A DNA stretch of 64,000 nucleotides from Aquimarina rhabdastrellae (GTDB taxonomy: Bacteria > Bacteroidota > Bacteroidia > Flavobacteriales > Flavobacteriaceae): positions 62,001-126,000 of the forward strand of contig CANDNT010000006.1 in assembly GCA_947387485.1 (NCBI GenBank), given 5' to 3'. The translations under genes were made by a program, and so were the position numbers. The first letter of the stretch is position 1. Each line of letters starts with the position of its first letter. Positions 17,329 to 27,607 of the stretch are shown in pieces. A model generated the notes under the pieces. That model worked only from the letters and a program-made list of their open reading frames with translations, was not told where the DNA came from and ran no database searches.

Positions 17329-20211
17329 ATGGCTGATACAAAAACAATGAGATTAAATAAGGTATTACGCGAATTCAATATCTCGCTAGATCGGGCTGTG
17401 GACTTCTTAAGTTCAAAAGGTCACGAGATAGATGCGCGTCCTACTACAAAAATTTCTTCTGAAGTGTATAAACTTTTGTTTGATGAGTTTCAAGCAGACA
17501 AGAGTAAGAAGGTGGCTTCTAAAGAAGTAAGTGAAGAAAAGAAAAAGGAAAAAGAAGCTATACGCGTTCAATTAGAAAGTGAGCAAGAAGAAAAACGTAA
17601 GCGTGCAGAAGAAGCGCGTGATGTTGTAAAAGCTAAGGCGCAAATAAAAGGGCCTAAGCAAGTAGGTAAAATTGATCTCGATAAAGCTAAAAATGCAACT
17701 TCTCCTCAACAGCCCGAAGAGAAAAAAGAAAAAACTACTCCAAAGCCTGAAACACCAGCTCAAGCTCCAGCTGCCGAAGAAAAGAAAGAAGTAGTTAAAA
17801 AGCCTGAAACACCTAAAGTAGAGGAAAAAAAGAAGCCAGAAGTAGTTTCTAATCGCCCTCAAAAGCGTGAAATAAAAATTATGAAGCCAGCTCCAATAGA
17901 ACTAGAGCAAAAGAAGGCAGAACGCGCAGAACGTGCTCAAGCTACTCAAAAGAAAAAAGAAGAGCCTAAAGAAAATATTATACCGGCTGAGTCTGAAAAA
18001 GTGAAGACACAGTATAAGAAACTTGATGGGCCTAACTTTACTGGACAAAAAATTGATTTAACTCAATTTAAAAAACCAGCGAAGAAAAAAGATGATAAAT
18101 CATCTGATAATAAGGCTAAAAATGATGCGCAAAAGAAAAAGCGCAGAAGAATTAATAAGCAAGGTCAAGGTAATAATAACAACTCTCAAGGAGGAAATAA
18201 TAACCAAAACCGTCAAGGTGGAGGAAATAGAGGCCGCAATAATAACAACAATAACAGAAGAGGTAATCAAAATAACAGAGGTCGTAAACCTATTGTTAAA
18301 GAAGAACCATCTGAAGCAGAAGTACAAAAGCAAATCCGTGAAACTTTAGAAAAGCTGCAAGGTAAATCTAAAGGTAAAGGAGCTAAGTACCGTAGAGATA
18401 AGCGTGATACGCACCGTCAAAAAACTGAAGAAGAATTAGCACAACAAGCAGCAGAAAGCAAAACATTAAAAGTAACAGAATTTGTTACTGCTAGTGAGGT
18501 TGCTACGATGATGGATGTGCCAGTAACCAAAGTCATTTCTGCTTGTATGTCATTAGGAATGATGGTTACTATGAATCAACGTCTTGATGCCGAAACCTTA
18601 TCAATAGTTGCTGAAGAATTTGGATACGAAGTAGATTTTGTAACTGCAGATATCGAAGAAGCTATTGAAGAAGTAGCAGATAAGCCAGAAGATTTAGTAA
18701 CTCGTGCACCTATAGTAACAGTAATGGGACACGTTGATCACGGTAAAACTTCCTTATTAGATTACATCCGTAAAGAAAATGTAATTGCAGGAGAAAGTGG
18801 AGGTATCACACAGCATATTGGTGCTTATGGAGTTGAATTAGAAAGCGGACAAAAAATTGCATTCTTAGATACACCAGGTCACGAGGCCTTTACAGCAATG
18901 CGTGCTCGTGGAGCTCAAGTAACAGATATTGCTATTATTGTGATTGCTGCCGATGATGATATCATGCCTCAAACAAAAGAAGCAATATCTCACGCACAAG
19001 CAGCAGGTGTACCAATTGTGTTTGCAATAAACAAAGTTGATAAGCCTACAGCTAACCCAGATAATATAAAAACTAAGTTAGCAGCAATGAACTTGTTAGT
19101 AGAAGAATGGGGAGGGAAAATCCAATCTCATGATATCTCTGCAAAAACAGGTTTAGGAGTTAACGAACTTTTAGAAAAAGTATTATTAGAAGCTGAAATT
19201 TTAGAATTAACAGCGAACCCTAATAAAGTAGCATCTGGAACAGTAGTAGAAGCATTCTTAGATAAAGGACGTGGATATGTATCTACAGTTTTAGTACAAG
19301 CAGGTACACTTAAAATTGGAGATTATGTTTTAGCTGGTAAAAATAGTGGTAAGGTTAAAGCTATGCATGACGAGCGTGGTAAATCTATCAAAGAGGTGGG
19401 ACCATCTACACCAGTTTCTATCTTAGGATTAGATGGAGCACCACAAGCAGGTGATAAATTTAATGTGATGATAGATGAGCGTGAAGCAAAAGATATTGCA
19501 TCAAAACGTGCTCAATTACATAGAGAACAATCTGTGCGTACTCAGCGTCATATTACATTAGATGAAATTGGACGTCGTATCGCTCTTGGAGACTTTAAAG
19601 AATTGAATATTATTCTTAAGGGAGATGTTGATGGATCGGTAGAAGCATTAACAGATTCATTCCAGAAGTTATCTACAGAAGAAATTCATGTAAATATTAT
19701 CCATAAAGCAGTAGGAGCTATTACAGAAAGTGATGTGTTATTAGCTTCGGCATCAGATGCGATTATTATCGGATTTAACGTTAGACCAGCAGGAAATGCT
19801 CGTATGGTTGCCGATAAAGAAGAAATCGATATCAGAACATACTCGATCATCTATGATGCAATAAATGATCTTAAAGATGCAATGGAAGGAATGTTGTCAC
19901 CAGTAATGAAAGAAGAAATTACAGGTACAGCAGAGATCAGAGAGACATTCAAGATTTCTAAGATCGGAACTATTGCTGGATGTATGGTTCAAACTGGTAA
20001 GATTTACAGAAACTCTGGAGTTCGTATTATTAGAGAAGGTGTTGTAGTTTACACTGGAGAATTAGCTTCGTTAAAACGTTTCAAAGACGATGTTAAAGAA
20101 GTTAGTAAAGGATACGATTGTGGACTTCAAATTAAGAACTACAACGACATTAGAATTAATGATGTAGTAGAAGCTTATCAAGAAGTAGCTGTTAAGAAGA
20201 AATTGAAATAA
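17329..20211 (+). CDS. infB: translation initiation factor IF-2
   Basis: The 960-residue product starts with an IF2N-like helical segment ([20 protein letters not shown]). A long charged, low-complexity linker follows (about residues 60-370), including an Asn/Gly/Arg-rich stretch near 280-325 that is probably disordered. The GTPase core has [14 protein letters not shown] (about 467), [13 protein letters not shown] and [13 protein letters not shown], followed by the beta-barrel and C-terminal fMet-tRNA-binding domains. It positions initiator tRNA on the 30S subunit. It is the third gene of rimP-nusA-infB and ends at a symmetric terminator. Confidence 0.97.
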   Translation: MADTKTMRLNKVLREFNISLDRAVDFLSSKGHEIDARPTTKISSEVYKLLFDEFQADKSKKVASKEVSEEKKKEKEAIRVQLESEQEEKRKRAEEARDVVKAKAQIKGPKQVGKIDLDKAKNATSPQQPEEKKEKTTPKPETPAQAPAAEEKKEVVKKPETPKVEEKKKPEVVSNRPQKREIKIMKPAPIELEQKKAERAERAQATQKKKEEPKENIIPAESEKVKTQYKKLDGPNFTGQKIDLTQFKKPAKKKDDKSSDNKAKNDAQKKKRRRINKQGQGNNNNSQGGNNNQNRQGGGNRGRNNNNNNRRGNQNNRGRKPIVKEEPSEAEVQKQIRETLEKLQGKSKGKGAKYRRDKRDTHRQKTEEELAQQAAESKTLKVTEFVTASEVATMMDVPVTKVISACMSLGMMVTMNQRLDAETLSIVAEEFGYEVDFVTADIEEAIEEVADKPEDLVTRAPIVTVMGHVDHGKTSLLDYIRKENVIAGESGGITQHIGAYGVELESGQKIAFLDTPGHEAFTAMRARGAQVTDIAIIVIAADDDIMPQTKEAISHAQAAGVPIVFAINKVDKPTANPDNIKTKLAAMNLLVEEWGGKIQSHDISAKTGLGVNELLEKVLLEAEILELTANPNKVASGTVVEAFLDKGRGYVSTVLVQAGTLKIGDYVLAGKNSGKVKAMHDERGKSIKEVGPSTPVSILGLDGAPQAGDKFNVMIDEREAKDIASKRAQLHREQSVRTQRHITLDEIGRRIALGDFKELNIILKGDVDGSVEALTDSFQKLSTEEIHVNIIHKAVGAITESDVLLASASDAIIIGFNVRPAGNARMVADKEEIDIRTYSIIYDAINDLKDAMEGMLSPVMKEEITGTAEIRETFKISKIGTIAGCMVQTGKIYRNSGVRIIREGVVVYTGELASLKRFKDDVKEVSKGYDCGLQIKNYNDIRINDVVEAYQEVAVKKKLK

Positions 20212-20231
20212 ACTTATATTCAATATATCAA

Positions 20232-20257
20232 AAAGCCTCATCATATGATGAGGCTTT
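20232..20257 (+). terminator. terminator of rimP-nusA-infB
   Basis: A perfect 13-bp palindrome AAAGCCTCATCAT / ATGATGAGGCTTT follows the infB stop by 20 bp and is followed by CTTTTTT. Confidence 0.85.
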
Positions 20258-20377
20258 CTTTTTTAATTCAGATAGCTATTATTTTATGAGTTATTTAAAA
20301 TGATATTTATCCTATAATTTAAGACATTTTAAGATAGGGTATTTTGGATTAAAACCAAATTGAATATAATCGTATAT

Positions 20378-20410
20378 AAAAAAGGCCTACAACGATTGTA
20401 AGCCTTTTTT
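20378..20410 (-). terminator. terminator of the SPOR-domain gene
   Basis: AAAAAAGGC and AGCCTTTTTT arms plus CTACAA/TTGTA form a 14-bp stem with one mismatch and a 3-nt CGA loop. On the minus strand it lies 20 bp past the SPOR gene stop and ends in a T-run. Confidence 0.8.
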
Positions 20411-20430
20411 ATAGTATTTTTTTAAACCAT

Positions 20431-20904
20431 TTATTTGGTATCAGAAGCTTTAGGTTTTAAAGCAAAAGCATCTGGGAATTTCTCTTTGATCTTGAGTAAG
20501 GCGCGATCAGCTTCTAATTGATTTCTAAAATTGCCTACCCATATTTTATAATTAGGAGTTTGATATACAATACTACCTTCCCATTCTTCAAAAGATTCTT
20601 TATAAGCTTTTAATATTTCGTTTGCCTCTTTTAGATTTCCATAAGCTAATTGAATTTTATAGCGATCATTAAATTCTCCTTTTAAGCTCATTTTATTCTT
20701 TAAATTCAGGATTTGCTTAATTTTTGGATCTTCTTTTACAGTGACTGTAGGAGTAATGGGAGCTGTATTTTGTTGATAAAAAGGCGGAGTTGTACTTACG
20801 TTTTCCGGATTAGAAACTATAGTATCTTGAGCGTAAGAAAATAAGCCACAAGAAATTAGAAATAACGATGTAATTAAAGTGTCTTTTTTTGATAAGATTC
20901 TCAT
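20431..20904 (-). CDS. secreted SPOR-domain protein
   Basis: I start at the ATG at 20904 (MRILSKKDTLITSLFLISCG), not the in-frame upstream ATG at 20943, because a TACATTTG promoter element at 20929-20922 lies between them. The 157-residue product has a signal peptide cut near SYA/QD, a Pro/Thr-rich linker, and a C-terminal SPOR-like domain (YKIQLAYGNLKEANEILKAY, YKIWVGNFRNQLEADRALLK). SPOR domains bind denuded peptidoglycan strands at division sites. It is monocistronic, divergent from the act respiratory operon. A direct role in respiration is not implied. Confidence 0.85.
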   Translation of the reverse strand: MRILSKKDTLITSLFLISCGLFSYAQDTIVSNPENVSTTPPFYQQNTAPITPTVTVKEDPKIKQILNLKNKMSLKGEFNDRYKIQLAYGNLKEANEILKAYKESFEEWEGSIVYQTPNYKIWVGNFRNQLEADRALLKIKEKFPDAFALKPKASDTK

Positions 20905-20921
20905 TTCAAATGAATTTGATG

Positions 20922-20929
20922 CAAATGTA
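20922..20929 (-). promoter_or_regulatory. -7 element for the SPOR gene
   Basis: TACATTTG on the minus strand followed by GCATC fits TAnnTTTG and predicts a leader of about 10 nt to the ATG at 20904. No convincing -33 element is seen. It decides the start codon. Confidence 0.6.
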
Positions 20930-21027
20930 TAGTATAATAACACAATAACCTTAAAAAATATTATTTAGAACAATTATAAATTAATAGCTAACGGTTCGTT
21001 AACATTTCTAAAATCGACTTAATATGC

Positions 21028-21035
21028 TACTTTTG
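21028..21035 (+). promoter_or_regulatory. -7 element of the act-cox operon
   Basis: TACTTTTG followed by TGCAC fits the TAnnTTTG pattern and predicts a start near 21042. It overlaps the first possible GTG of the actA frame (21035), so that codon cannot be the start; the ATG at 21125 gives an 80-nt leader. The -33 region is weak. Confidence 0.6.
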
Positions 21036-21124
21036 TGCACGAATTAAACGGCATTGGATTTTTATGCAAACGTTGTAATGAAAAGATCATGCCAAAAAAA
21101 CAGACGATAATTCTACTTAATAAT

Positions 21125-22414
21125 ATGGAACAGGTTAAAAACCGTAATTCAGTCTCCAGAATCCTGATCTTAGGGATAGCCTTTTTGTTAACGTTTTCTA
21201 TGCCAGCAGTGGCACAAGATGCCCCAGCAGGAGATGCGGCAAAAGGTAAGGAGTTGTTTAATTCATTGTGTGCAGCGTGTCATAAACGCTATAAAAAGTC
21301 AACAGGGCCAGCGCTATTCGGAGTGACAGATCGTCGTGATACCGAGTGGATTTACTCTTGGGTAAAGAATAGTAAAGCTATGATTGATGCAGGTGATGCA
21401 GACGCTATAGCTATTTTTGAGGAGTACAAGAAAACTCCAATGAATGCTTTTCCTCAATTAAGCAACACAGATATTGATAATATCATTGCTTATGTAATGG
21501 AGCCTAAAGCGACACCTTCTACAGGAGTAACACCAGGAGGAGATCAAGCACAACAAGTTGAAGGAACTGTAATTTCAAACGAATTAATACTAGGTGCTTT
21601 AGCTTTTATTCTTTTACTATTAATCTCGATTTTAGTATTGGTTAATAAGACATTAAAGAATATAGCAAAAGCAAACGGAGTTGAGTTACCAGAAGATAAA
21701 GAAGGACACAAACCTTTATGGAAAGCTTTTGTAGATAACCAATTCTTAGTAATTGTATCTTCGATATTATTATTACTTGTAAGTGCTTACTTTGCGTATG
21801 GATATTTAATGCAAGTAGGTGTTGATCAAGGATACCAACCAATACAACCAATTCATTACTCACACAGAATTCACGCAGGTGATAATAAGATTGACTGTAA
21901 GTACTGTCACTCTTCTGCTAGAGTAAGTAAAACTTCAGGAATCCCATCGTTAAATGTATGTATGAACTGTCACAAGTCTATTAGTGAAGTTGCAGAAACT
22001 ACAGCAACAGCAGATCATTCAAAAGAGTTTTATGATGGAGAGATCCAAAAACTATATAATGCAGTAGGATGGGATCCATCGTCTCAATCTTACACTGGAG
22101 AAACAAAACCAGTTAAGTGGGTACGAATCCATAATTTACCAGACTTTGCATATTTTAACCACTCTCAACACGTAAGTGTGGCAGGTGTAAAGTGTCAGCA
22201 GTGTCACGGACCTATCGAAGAGATGGAAGTAGTATATCAACACGCTCCATTAACAATGGGATGGTGTATCAACTGTCACAGAGAGACAAATGTGAAAGTT
22301 GAAGGAAACGAATACTACGAGAAAATTCACAAAGAATTGTCTAAGAAGTATGGCGTTGATAAGTTAACAGCAGCACAAATGGGTGGACTGGAATGCGGTA
22401 AATGTCACTATTAA
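21125..22414 (+). CDS. actA: alternative complex III subunit ActA, hexaheme cytochrome c
   Basis: From the ATG at 21125 the 429-residue product has a signal peptide (ILILGIAFLLTFSMPAVAQ). A class I cytochrome c domain follows with CAACH near residue 49 and a distal Met region (YKKTPMNAFPQL). Next come two membrane segments (about 157-180 and 200-222) and a C-terminal pentaheme module with CKYCH, CMNCH, CQQCH, CINCH and CGKCH. ActA carries electrons within the alternative complex III that replaces the bc1 complex in many Bacteroidota. The N-terminal monoheme domain makes six CxxCH sites in one chain. First gene of actABCDEF-coxBA, 29 bp before actB. Confidence 0.93.
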   Translation: MEQVKNRNSVSRILILGIAFLLTFSMPAVAQDAPAGDAAKGKELFNSLCAACHKRYKKSTGPALFGVTDRRDTEWIYSWVKNSKAMIDAGDADAIAIFEEYKKTPMNAFPQLSNTDIDNIIAYVMEPKATPSTGVTPGGDQAQQVEGTVISNELILGALAFILLLLISILVLVNKTLKNIAKANGVELPEDKEGHKPLWKAFVDNQFLVIVSSILLLLVSAYFAYGYLMQVGVDQGYQPIQPIHYSHRIHAGDNKIDCKYCHSSARVSKTSGIPSLNVCMNCHKSISEVAETTATADHSKEFYDGEIQKLYNAVGWDPSSQSYTGETKPVKWVRIHNLPDFAYFNHSQHVSVAGVKCQQCHGPIEEMEVVYQHAPLTMGWCINCHRETNVKVEGNEYYEKIHKELSKKYGVDKLTAAQMGGLECGKCHY

Positions 22415-22443
22415 TCACTTTAAGAAGCTAATATTTATATCAT

Positions 22444-25400
22444 ATGTCATCTAACAAGAAATACTGGAAAAGTGTTGAAGAGCTAAACGAAAATAGCTCA
22501 ATTGTTGAGACGCTACAACAAAACGAATTTGTAGGAGAAATACCTACAGATGAGTTTTTAGGTAATAAATCATCATTAGAGAATTCATCGACTACTCGTC
22601 GTGATTTCTTAAAATACGTAGGATTTAGTACTGCAGCTGCATCATTAGCAGCTTGTGAAGGACCGGTTGTAAAATCTATTCCTTACGTAGTACAACCAGA
22701 ACAAATCGTTCCTGGAGTTGCAAACTTTTATGCAACAACTATAGCAGATGGTTTTGATTTTGCGAGTATATTAATTAAAACTCGTGAAGGTCGTCCAATC
22801 AAAGTTGAAAGAAATAATTTATCAACATCAGGTCATGATGCTAATGCAAGAGCTCATGCATCAGTATTATCATTATACGATAATACACGTTTAAAAGGGC
22901 CTAAAGGTGCTGGTGATGATGTTAGCTGGGAAACTTTAGATAAAGAAGTTACTGCAAAATTAAATGCAATAAGAGGAAAAGAGATTGTATTATTAACACA
23001 AACTTTTGCAAGTCCTTCAACTTCTAAACTTATCGAAGAGTTTAAAGCAAAATATGGAAATGTAAGACATGTTGTATATGATGCAGTATCTAATAGTGAA
23101 GCTTTAGATGCATACCAACAAATGTACGGTGAGAGAGCATTAGCAGATTATGATTTTGCTCATGCAGATGTAGTTGTTGGTGTTGGAGCTGATTTCTTAG
23201 GTGACTGGCAAGGTGGTGGATATGACGGAGGATATGCAAAAGGACGTATTCCTAAAAATGGAAAAATGTCTAAGCATATTCAATTTGAAGCGAATATGAC
23301 TATTACAGGTGCAAACGCAGATAAGCGTGTACCTGCTACTCCATCTCAACAAAAACAAATATTAGCAGCTATTTATGCAGGAGTTACTGGTCATGGATCA
23401 AAGGGTAGCTTAGATGCTAACTTAGAAGCTGAAGTGATTAAAGCAGTTAAGCATTTAAATAAGGCAGGAAAGAATGCTGTAGTTGTTTCTGGAATTCCAG
23501 ATGTTGATGCACAATTAGTTGTTTTAGCAATAAACAAAGCTTTAGAAAGTAAAGCTTTTAATGAGAGTACACCTCGTAAAATCCGTCAAGGTAATACAAA
23601 GGCAGTAGCTCAATTAGTAAAAGATATGAATGCAGGTAAAGTAGGTGCACTTCTTATAGCAGGAGTGAATCCTATATATAGCTTACCTAATGCTTCAGAA
23701 TTTGAAAGTGGATTAAAGAAAGTTGGATTATCTGTTGCATTTTCTATGCATGAAGATGAAACATCACAATTGTGTAACTATATAGCTACGACACCTCATT
23801 ATTTAGAAGCATGGGGAGATGTAGAGCTTAAGAAAGGTAGTTACAGTTTAATTCAACCTACGATTAGACCATTATTTGATACACGTCAATTCCAAGAAAC
23901 ATTATTAATGTGGACAGGAAATACTTCAAGTTATAATGATTATATCAAAGAAGCTTGGACAGGTATCTTAGGTGATTCTTCATGGAATCAAGCATTACAT
24001 GATGGAGTTTTAGTAAAACCAGCTTTAGCTTCAGCTGCTTTAGAAGAGGCTTTAGAAACTCCAGAAGGTGATGAATTAGAAGAAGAAATTGTAAGTACAT
24101 CTACAGTAGATGCAAGTGCTTCAGCTAGAAAATTAGCAGGTGCTTCAGCAAGTGGAATGGAACTTACTTTATATACAAAAACAGGATTAGGAGATGGTCA
24201 ACAAGCCAATAACCCTTGGTTACAAGAGTTACCAGATCCAATCACAAGAGTTTCTTGGGATAACTATTTAACTGTATCTAGAGCAGATGCAGAAGCTTTA
24301 GGATTAGAGAACTATAATGTTGCTAATGGAGCTTTAAATGGTAGTTATGCAAAAGTAACTGTAAATGGAGTATCTGTTGTTGTTCCAGCATTAATCCAGC
24401 CAGGTCAAGCCAAAGGGTCTGTTGGTTTAGCACTTGGATATGGTAAGACAGCTTCATTAAAAGAAGAAATGCAAGTAGGAGTTAATGCGTATCCTCTATA
24501 TGCAAATCAAGATGCTGTTCAATCAGTAACAATTGAGAAAGCAGAAGGAACTCATGAATTTGCTTGTGTACAGTTACACAACACGTTAATGGGACGTGGA
24601 GACATTATCAAAGAAACATCTCTTGAGATTTTTAATACAAAAGATGTTCACGTTTGGAATGCTGTTCCAGAAGTAAGTAAAGATCATGTTGAGTTTGAAG
24701 TAACTTCTCCAGAAGTTGATCTTTGGGATGAATTTGATAGAAGTGTGGGACACCACTTTAATCTTTCAATTGATCTTAATGCATGTACTGGATGTGGTGC
24801 TTGTGTGATTGCTTGTCATGCAGAAAATAACGTACCAGTTGTAGGTAAGTCAGAAGTACGTAGATCAAGAGATATGCACTGGTTACGTATTGACCGTTAT
24901 TATTCTTCAGAAGATAGTTTTGAAGGTGATAACAATAAGAAAGATAACATGTCAGGATTAGGTGATTCATTATCTCAATTTGGAGAAATGGAGCAACCAG
25001 CAGATAGTCCACAAGTTGCTTTCCAACCAGTAATGTGCCAACACTGTAATCACGCACCATGTGAAACTGTATGTCCAGTGGCAGCAACTTCTCATGGTAG
25101 ACAAGGACAAAACCACATGGCATATAACCGTTGTGTAGGTACTAGATATTGTGCAAACAACTGTCCTTATAAAGTGCGTAGATTTAACTGGTTCTTATAT
25201 AGTGGTAATGATGAGTTTGATTATCACATGAACAACGATTTAGGTCGTATGGTATTAAACCCAGATGTAACAGTTCGTTCTAGAGGGGTTATGGAAAAAT
25301 GCTCTATGTGTATTCAAATGACACAAAAGACTATTCTTGATGCTAAGCGTGAAGGAAGAGAGATCAGAGATGGAGAGTTTGAAACAGCTTGTTCTGCAGC

Positions 25401-25560
25401 TTGTTCTTCTGGTGCGATGCGTTTTGGAGATATAAATGATAAAGATAGTGAGATTGCAGCATTGAAAGATGACAAGAGAGCTTATCATTTATTAGAGCAT
25501 GTTGGGGTTAAACCTAATGTAGTGTATCAAACTAAGGTAAGAAACACATCAGAAGCTTAA
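22444..25560 (+). CDS. actB: alternative complex III subunit ActB, iron-sulfur/molybdopterin-like protein
   Basis: The 1038-residue protein has a Tat motif (TTRRDFLKYVGF, Arg 52-53) followed by a lipobox (SLAAC, Cys 71), so it is probably exported folded and lipid-anchored in the periplasm. Residues about 80-740 resemble the molybdopterin oxidoreductase fold, which carries no cofactor in known ActB. The C-terminal ferredoxin-like part (about 770-1020) has CTGCGACVIACHAENN, CQHCNHAPCETVCPVAATS, CVGTRYCANNCPYKVRRF and CSMCIQMTQ with CSAACSSGAM. This matches three [4Fe-4S] and one [3Fe-4S] clusters in the family. It passes quinol electrons toward ActA. Confidence 0.94.
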   Translation: MSSNKKYWKSVEELNENSSIVETLQQNEFVGEIPTDEFLGNKSSLENSSTTRRDFLKYVGFSTAAASLAACEGPVVKSIPYVVQPEQIVPGVANFYATTIADGFDFASILIKTREGRPIKVERNNLSTSGHDANARAHASVLSLYDNTRLKGPKGAGDDVSWETLDKEVTAKLNAIRGKEIVLLTQTFASPSTSKLIEEFKAKYGNVRHVVYDAVSNSEALDAYQQMYGERALADYDFAHADVVVGVGADFLGDWQGGGYDGGYAKGRIPKNGKMSKHIQFEANMTITGANADKRVPATPSQQKQILAAIYAGVTGHGSKGSLDANLEAEVIKAVKHLNKAGKNAVVVSGIPDVDAQLVVLAINKALESKAFNESTPRKIRQGNTKAVAQLVKDMNAGKVGALLIAGVNPIYSLPNASEFESGLKKVGLSVAFSMHEDETSQLCNYIATTPHYLEAWGDVELKKGSYSLIQPTIRPLFDTRQFQETLLMWTGNTSSYNDYIKEAWTGILGDSSWNQALHDGVLVKPALASAALEEALETPEGDELEEEIVSTSTVDASASARKLAGASASGMELTLYTKTGLGDGQQANNPWLQELPDPITRVSWDNYLTVSRADAEALGLENYNVANGALNGSYAKVTVNGVSVVVPALIQPGQAKGSVGLALGYGKTASLKEEMQVGVNAYPLYANQDAVQSVTIEKAEGTHEFACVQLHNTLMGRGDIIKETSLEIFNTKDVHVWNAVPEVSKDHVEFEVTSPEVDLWDEFDRSVGHHFNLSIDLNACTGCGACVIACHAENNVPVVGKSEVRRSRDMHWLRIDRYYSSEDSFEGDNNKKDNMSGLGDSLSQFGEMEQPADSPQVAFQPVMCQHCNHAPCETVCPVAATSHGRQGQNHMAYNRCVGTRYCANNCPYKVRRFNWFLYSGNDEFDYHMNNDLGRMVLNPDVTVRSRGVMEKCSMCIQMTQKTILDAKREGREIRDGEFETACSAACSSGAMRFGDINDKDSEIAALKDDKRAYHLLEHVGVKPNVVYQTKVRNTSEA

Positions 25561-25598
25561 TTTTAAATTAATATAGAATCAATTCAATATAAAGAATT

Positions 25599-27074
25599 AT
25601 GTCTCATTACGAAGCACCTATTAGAAAACCTTTAGTAACTGGGGATAAAACATATCACGATGTTACAAGAGATGTAGCAGCACCAGTTGAAGGTAAAGCA
25701 AATAAATCATGGTGGATTGTTTTCTCAATTTCCCTTGTTGCTTTCCTTTGGGGTTTGGGTTGTATGATTTATACAATATCAACAGGTATTGGAACCTGGG
25801 GATTAAATAAGACCGTAGGATGGTCTTGGGATATCACCAACTTCGTTTGGTGGGTAGGTATTGGTCACGCAGGAACACTGATTTCGGCCGTACTTTTATT
25901 ATTCCGTCAAAAATGGAGAATGGCGATTAACCGTTCTGCAGAGGCAATGACAATTTTTGCCGTAGTTCAAGCAGGACTTTTCCCGATTATTCACATGGGA
26001 CGTCCATGGTTAGGATATTGGGTATTACCTATACCAAACCAGTTTGGATCACTATGGGTAAACTTTAACTCACCTTTATTATGGGATGTATTTGCGATCT
26101 CAACTTATTTATCTGTATCATTAGTATTCTGGTGGACAGGTTTATTACCAGATTTCGCTATGTTACGTGATAGAGCTATTACACCTTTCAATAAAAAAAT
26201 CTATAGTATTTTATCTTTTGGATGGAGTGGTAGAGCAAAAGATTGGCAACGTTTTGAAGAAGTATCATTGGTACTTGCAGGTTTAGCAACTCCACTTGTA
26301 CTTTCTGTACACACGATTGTATCATTTGACTTCGCAACTTCTGTAATTCCAGGATGGCATACAACAATTTTCCCTCCTTACTTCGTTGCAGGAGCAATTT
26401 TCTCTGGATTCGCAATGGTAAACACGCTATTGATTATCATGAGAAAAGTTTCTAACCTAGAAAATTATATTACAATTCTTCACATCGAATTAATGAACAT
26501 CGTAATCATGATTACAGGTTCTATAGTTGGTGTGGCATATATTACCGAGTTATTTATCGCATGGTATTCTGGAGTTGAGTACGAACAATATGCATTCTTA
26601 AATAGAGCAACAGGACCTTACTGGTGGGCATATTGGGCGATGATGACATGTAACGTATTCTCTCCGCAGTTTATGTGGTTCCCTAAATTGAGAAGAAGTA
26701 TCATGTTCTCTTTCTTTATCTCTATAGTAGTAAATATAGGAATGTGGTTTGAGCGTTTTGTGATTATTGTGACTTCGCTTCACAGAGATTATTTACCATC
26801 TTCATGGACAATGTTCTCACCTACATTTGTAGATATAGGTATCTTTGTAGGTACAATAGGATTCTTCTTTGTATTGTTTTTATTATATGCACGTACATTC
26901 CCAGTGATTGCACAGGCAGAGGTAAAATCAATCTTGAAATCTTCAGGTTCTAAGTACAAGAAATTAAGAGAAGCTGGAATTGATCACAGAGACGAACTTC
27001 CGAAGAAAGAAGTTGTTATCATAAGAGAAACACATACAAACGAGGGTACTAACGAAACTATAAAAAACAACTAG
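25599..27074 (+). CDS. actC: alternative complex III subunit ActC, NrfD/PsrC-like quinol-binding membrane protein
   Basis: The 491-residue integral membrane protein has about ten transmembrane segments and NrfD-family sequence (WVGIGHAGTLISAVLLLFRQ, IPIIHMGRPW-type motif as FPIIHMGRPWLGYW, LVLSVHTIVSFDFATSVIPG). In the F. johnsoniae complex ActC carries the menaquinol site close to the ActB iron-sulfur chain. The N-terminal 30 residues (MSHYEAPIRKPLVTGDKTYH) are cytoplasmic-looking, and the Glu/Lys-rich C-terminus trails off after residue 460. It starts 38 bp after actB and is separated from actD by one base. Confidence 0.94.
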   Translation: MSHYEAPIRKPLVTGDKTYHDVTRDVAAPVEGKANKSWWIVFSISLVAFLWGLGCMIYTISTGIGTWGLNKTVGWSWDITNFVWWVGIGHAGTLISAVLLLFRQKWRMAINRSAEAMTIFAVVQAGLFPIIHMGRPWLGYWVLPIPNQFGSLWVNFNSPLLWDVFAISTYLSVSLVFWWTGLLPDFAMLRDRAITPFNKKIYSILSFGWSGRAKDWQRFEEVSLVLAGLATPLVLSVHTIVSFDFATSVIPGWHTTIFPPYFVAGAIFSGFAMVNTLLIIMRKVSNLENYITILHIELMNIVIMITGSIVGVAYITELFIAWYSGVEYEQYAFLNRATGPYWWAYWAMMTCNVFSPQFMWFPKLRRSIMFSFFISIVVNIGMWFERFVIIVTSLHRDYLPSSWTMFSPTFVDIGIFVGTIGFFFVLFLLYARTFPVIAQAEVKSILKSSGSKYKKLREAGIDHRDELPKKEVVIIRETHTNEGTNETIKNN

Positions 27075-27075
27075 T

Positions 27076-27603
27076 ATGGCATCAAAAGTTATACACGCAC
27101 TATATACAGATGATGATGTTTTAATGGACGCCGTTAAAGCAACTCGTAAAAAGCATTATCATATAGAAGAGGTTTATACACCTTTTCCAGTACACGGATT
27201 AGATAAGGTAATGGGATTGCCACATACACGTTTAGCGATTACATCTTTTATTTATGGATGTATTGGATTAACTGTAGCGATCACTATGATGAACCATATT
27301 ATGATCGAAGATTGGCCACAGAATATTGGAGGTAAACCTAGTTTTAGCTTTATCGAAAACATGCCATCGTTTGTACCAATTATGTTTGAGCTTACTGTAT
27401 TTTTTGCAGCTCACTTAATGGTAATTACTTTCTACATGAGAAGTAGATTATGGCCATTTAAAGAAGCTGAAAATCCAGATGTAAGAACTACAGATGATCA
27501 TTTCTTAATGGAAATTGATGCTTCTCATAATAATGAAGATGAATTAGTAGAGTTCTTGACTAATACAGGAGCTGTTGAAATTAAAATAATAGATAAGCAT
27601 TAG
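27076..27603 (+). CDS. actD: alternative complex III subunit ActD (DUF3341)
   Basis: The 175-residue protein has a small N-terminal soluble domain (VIHALYTDDDVLMDAVKATR, IEEVYTPFPVHGLDKVMG). A helical hairpin of two membrane segments follows (TSFIYGCIGLTVAITMM and MFELTVFFAAHLMVITFYM), then a C-terminal tail. DUF3341 is the ActD family, a structural subunit holding the NrfD-like pair together. The gene lies one base after actC and four bases before actE, consistent with translational coupling. Confidence 0.93.
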   Translation: MASKVIHALYTDDDVLMDAVKATRKKHYHIEEVYTPFPVHGLDKVMGLPHTRLAITSFIYGCIGLTVAITMMNHIMIEDWPQNIGGKPSFSFIENMPSFVPIMFELTVFFAAHLMVITFYMRSRLWPFKEAENPDVRTTDDHFLMEIDASHNNEDELVEFLTNTGAVEIKIIDKH

Positions 27604-27607
27604 TAAC

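Noticed and set aside
18092..18349. An 85-residue Ile/Thr/Glu-rich open frame inside infB
   Set aside because: It is a frame shadow of the Asn/Gly-rich linker of IF-2; the composition comes from AAT/AAC repeats and there is no promoter.
20986..21007. CTAAC and TTAAC 11 bp apart upstream of actA as a further response-regulator site
   Set aside because: Only two imperfect copies at a different spacing; it cannot be told from chance in AT-rich DNA.
24776..25123. A 115-residue open frame antisense to actB
   Set aside because: It is complementary to the conserved iron-sulfur region of actB and has no recognisable protein features.
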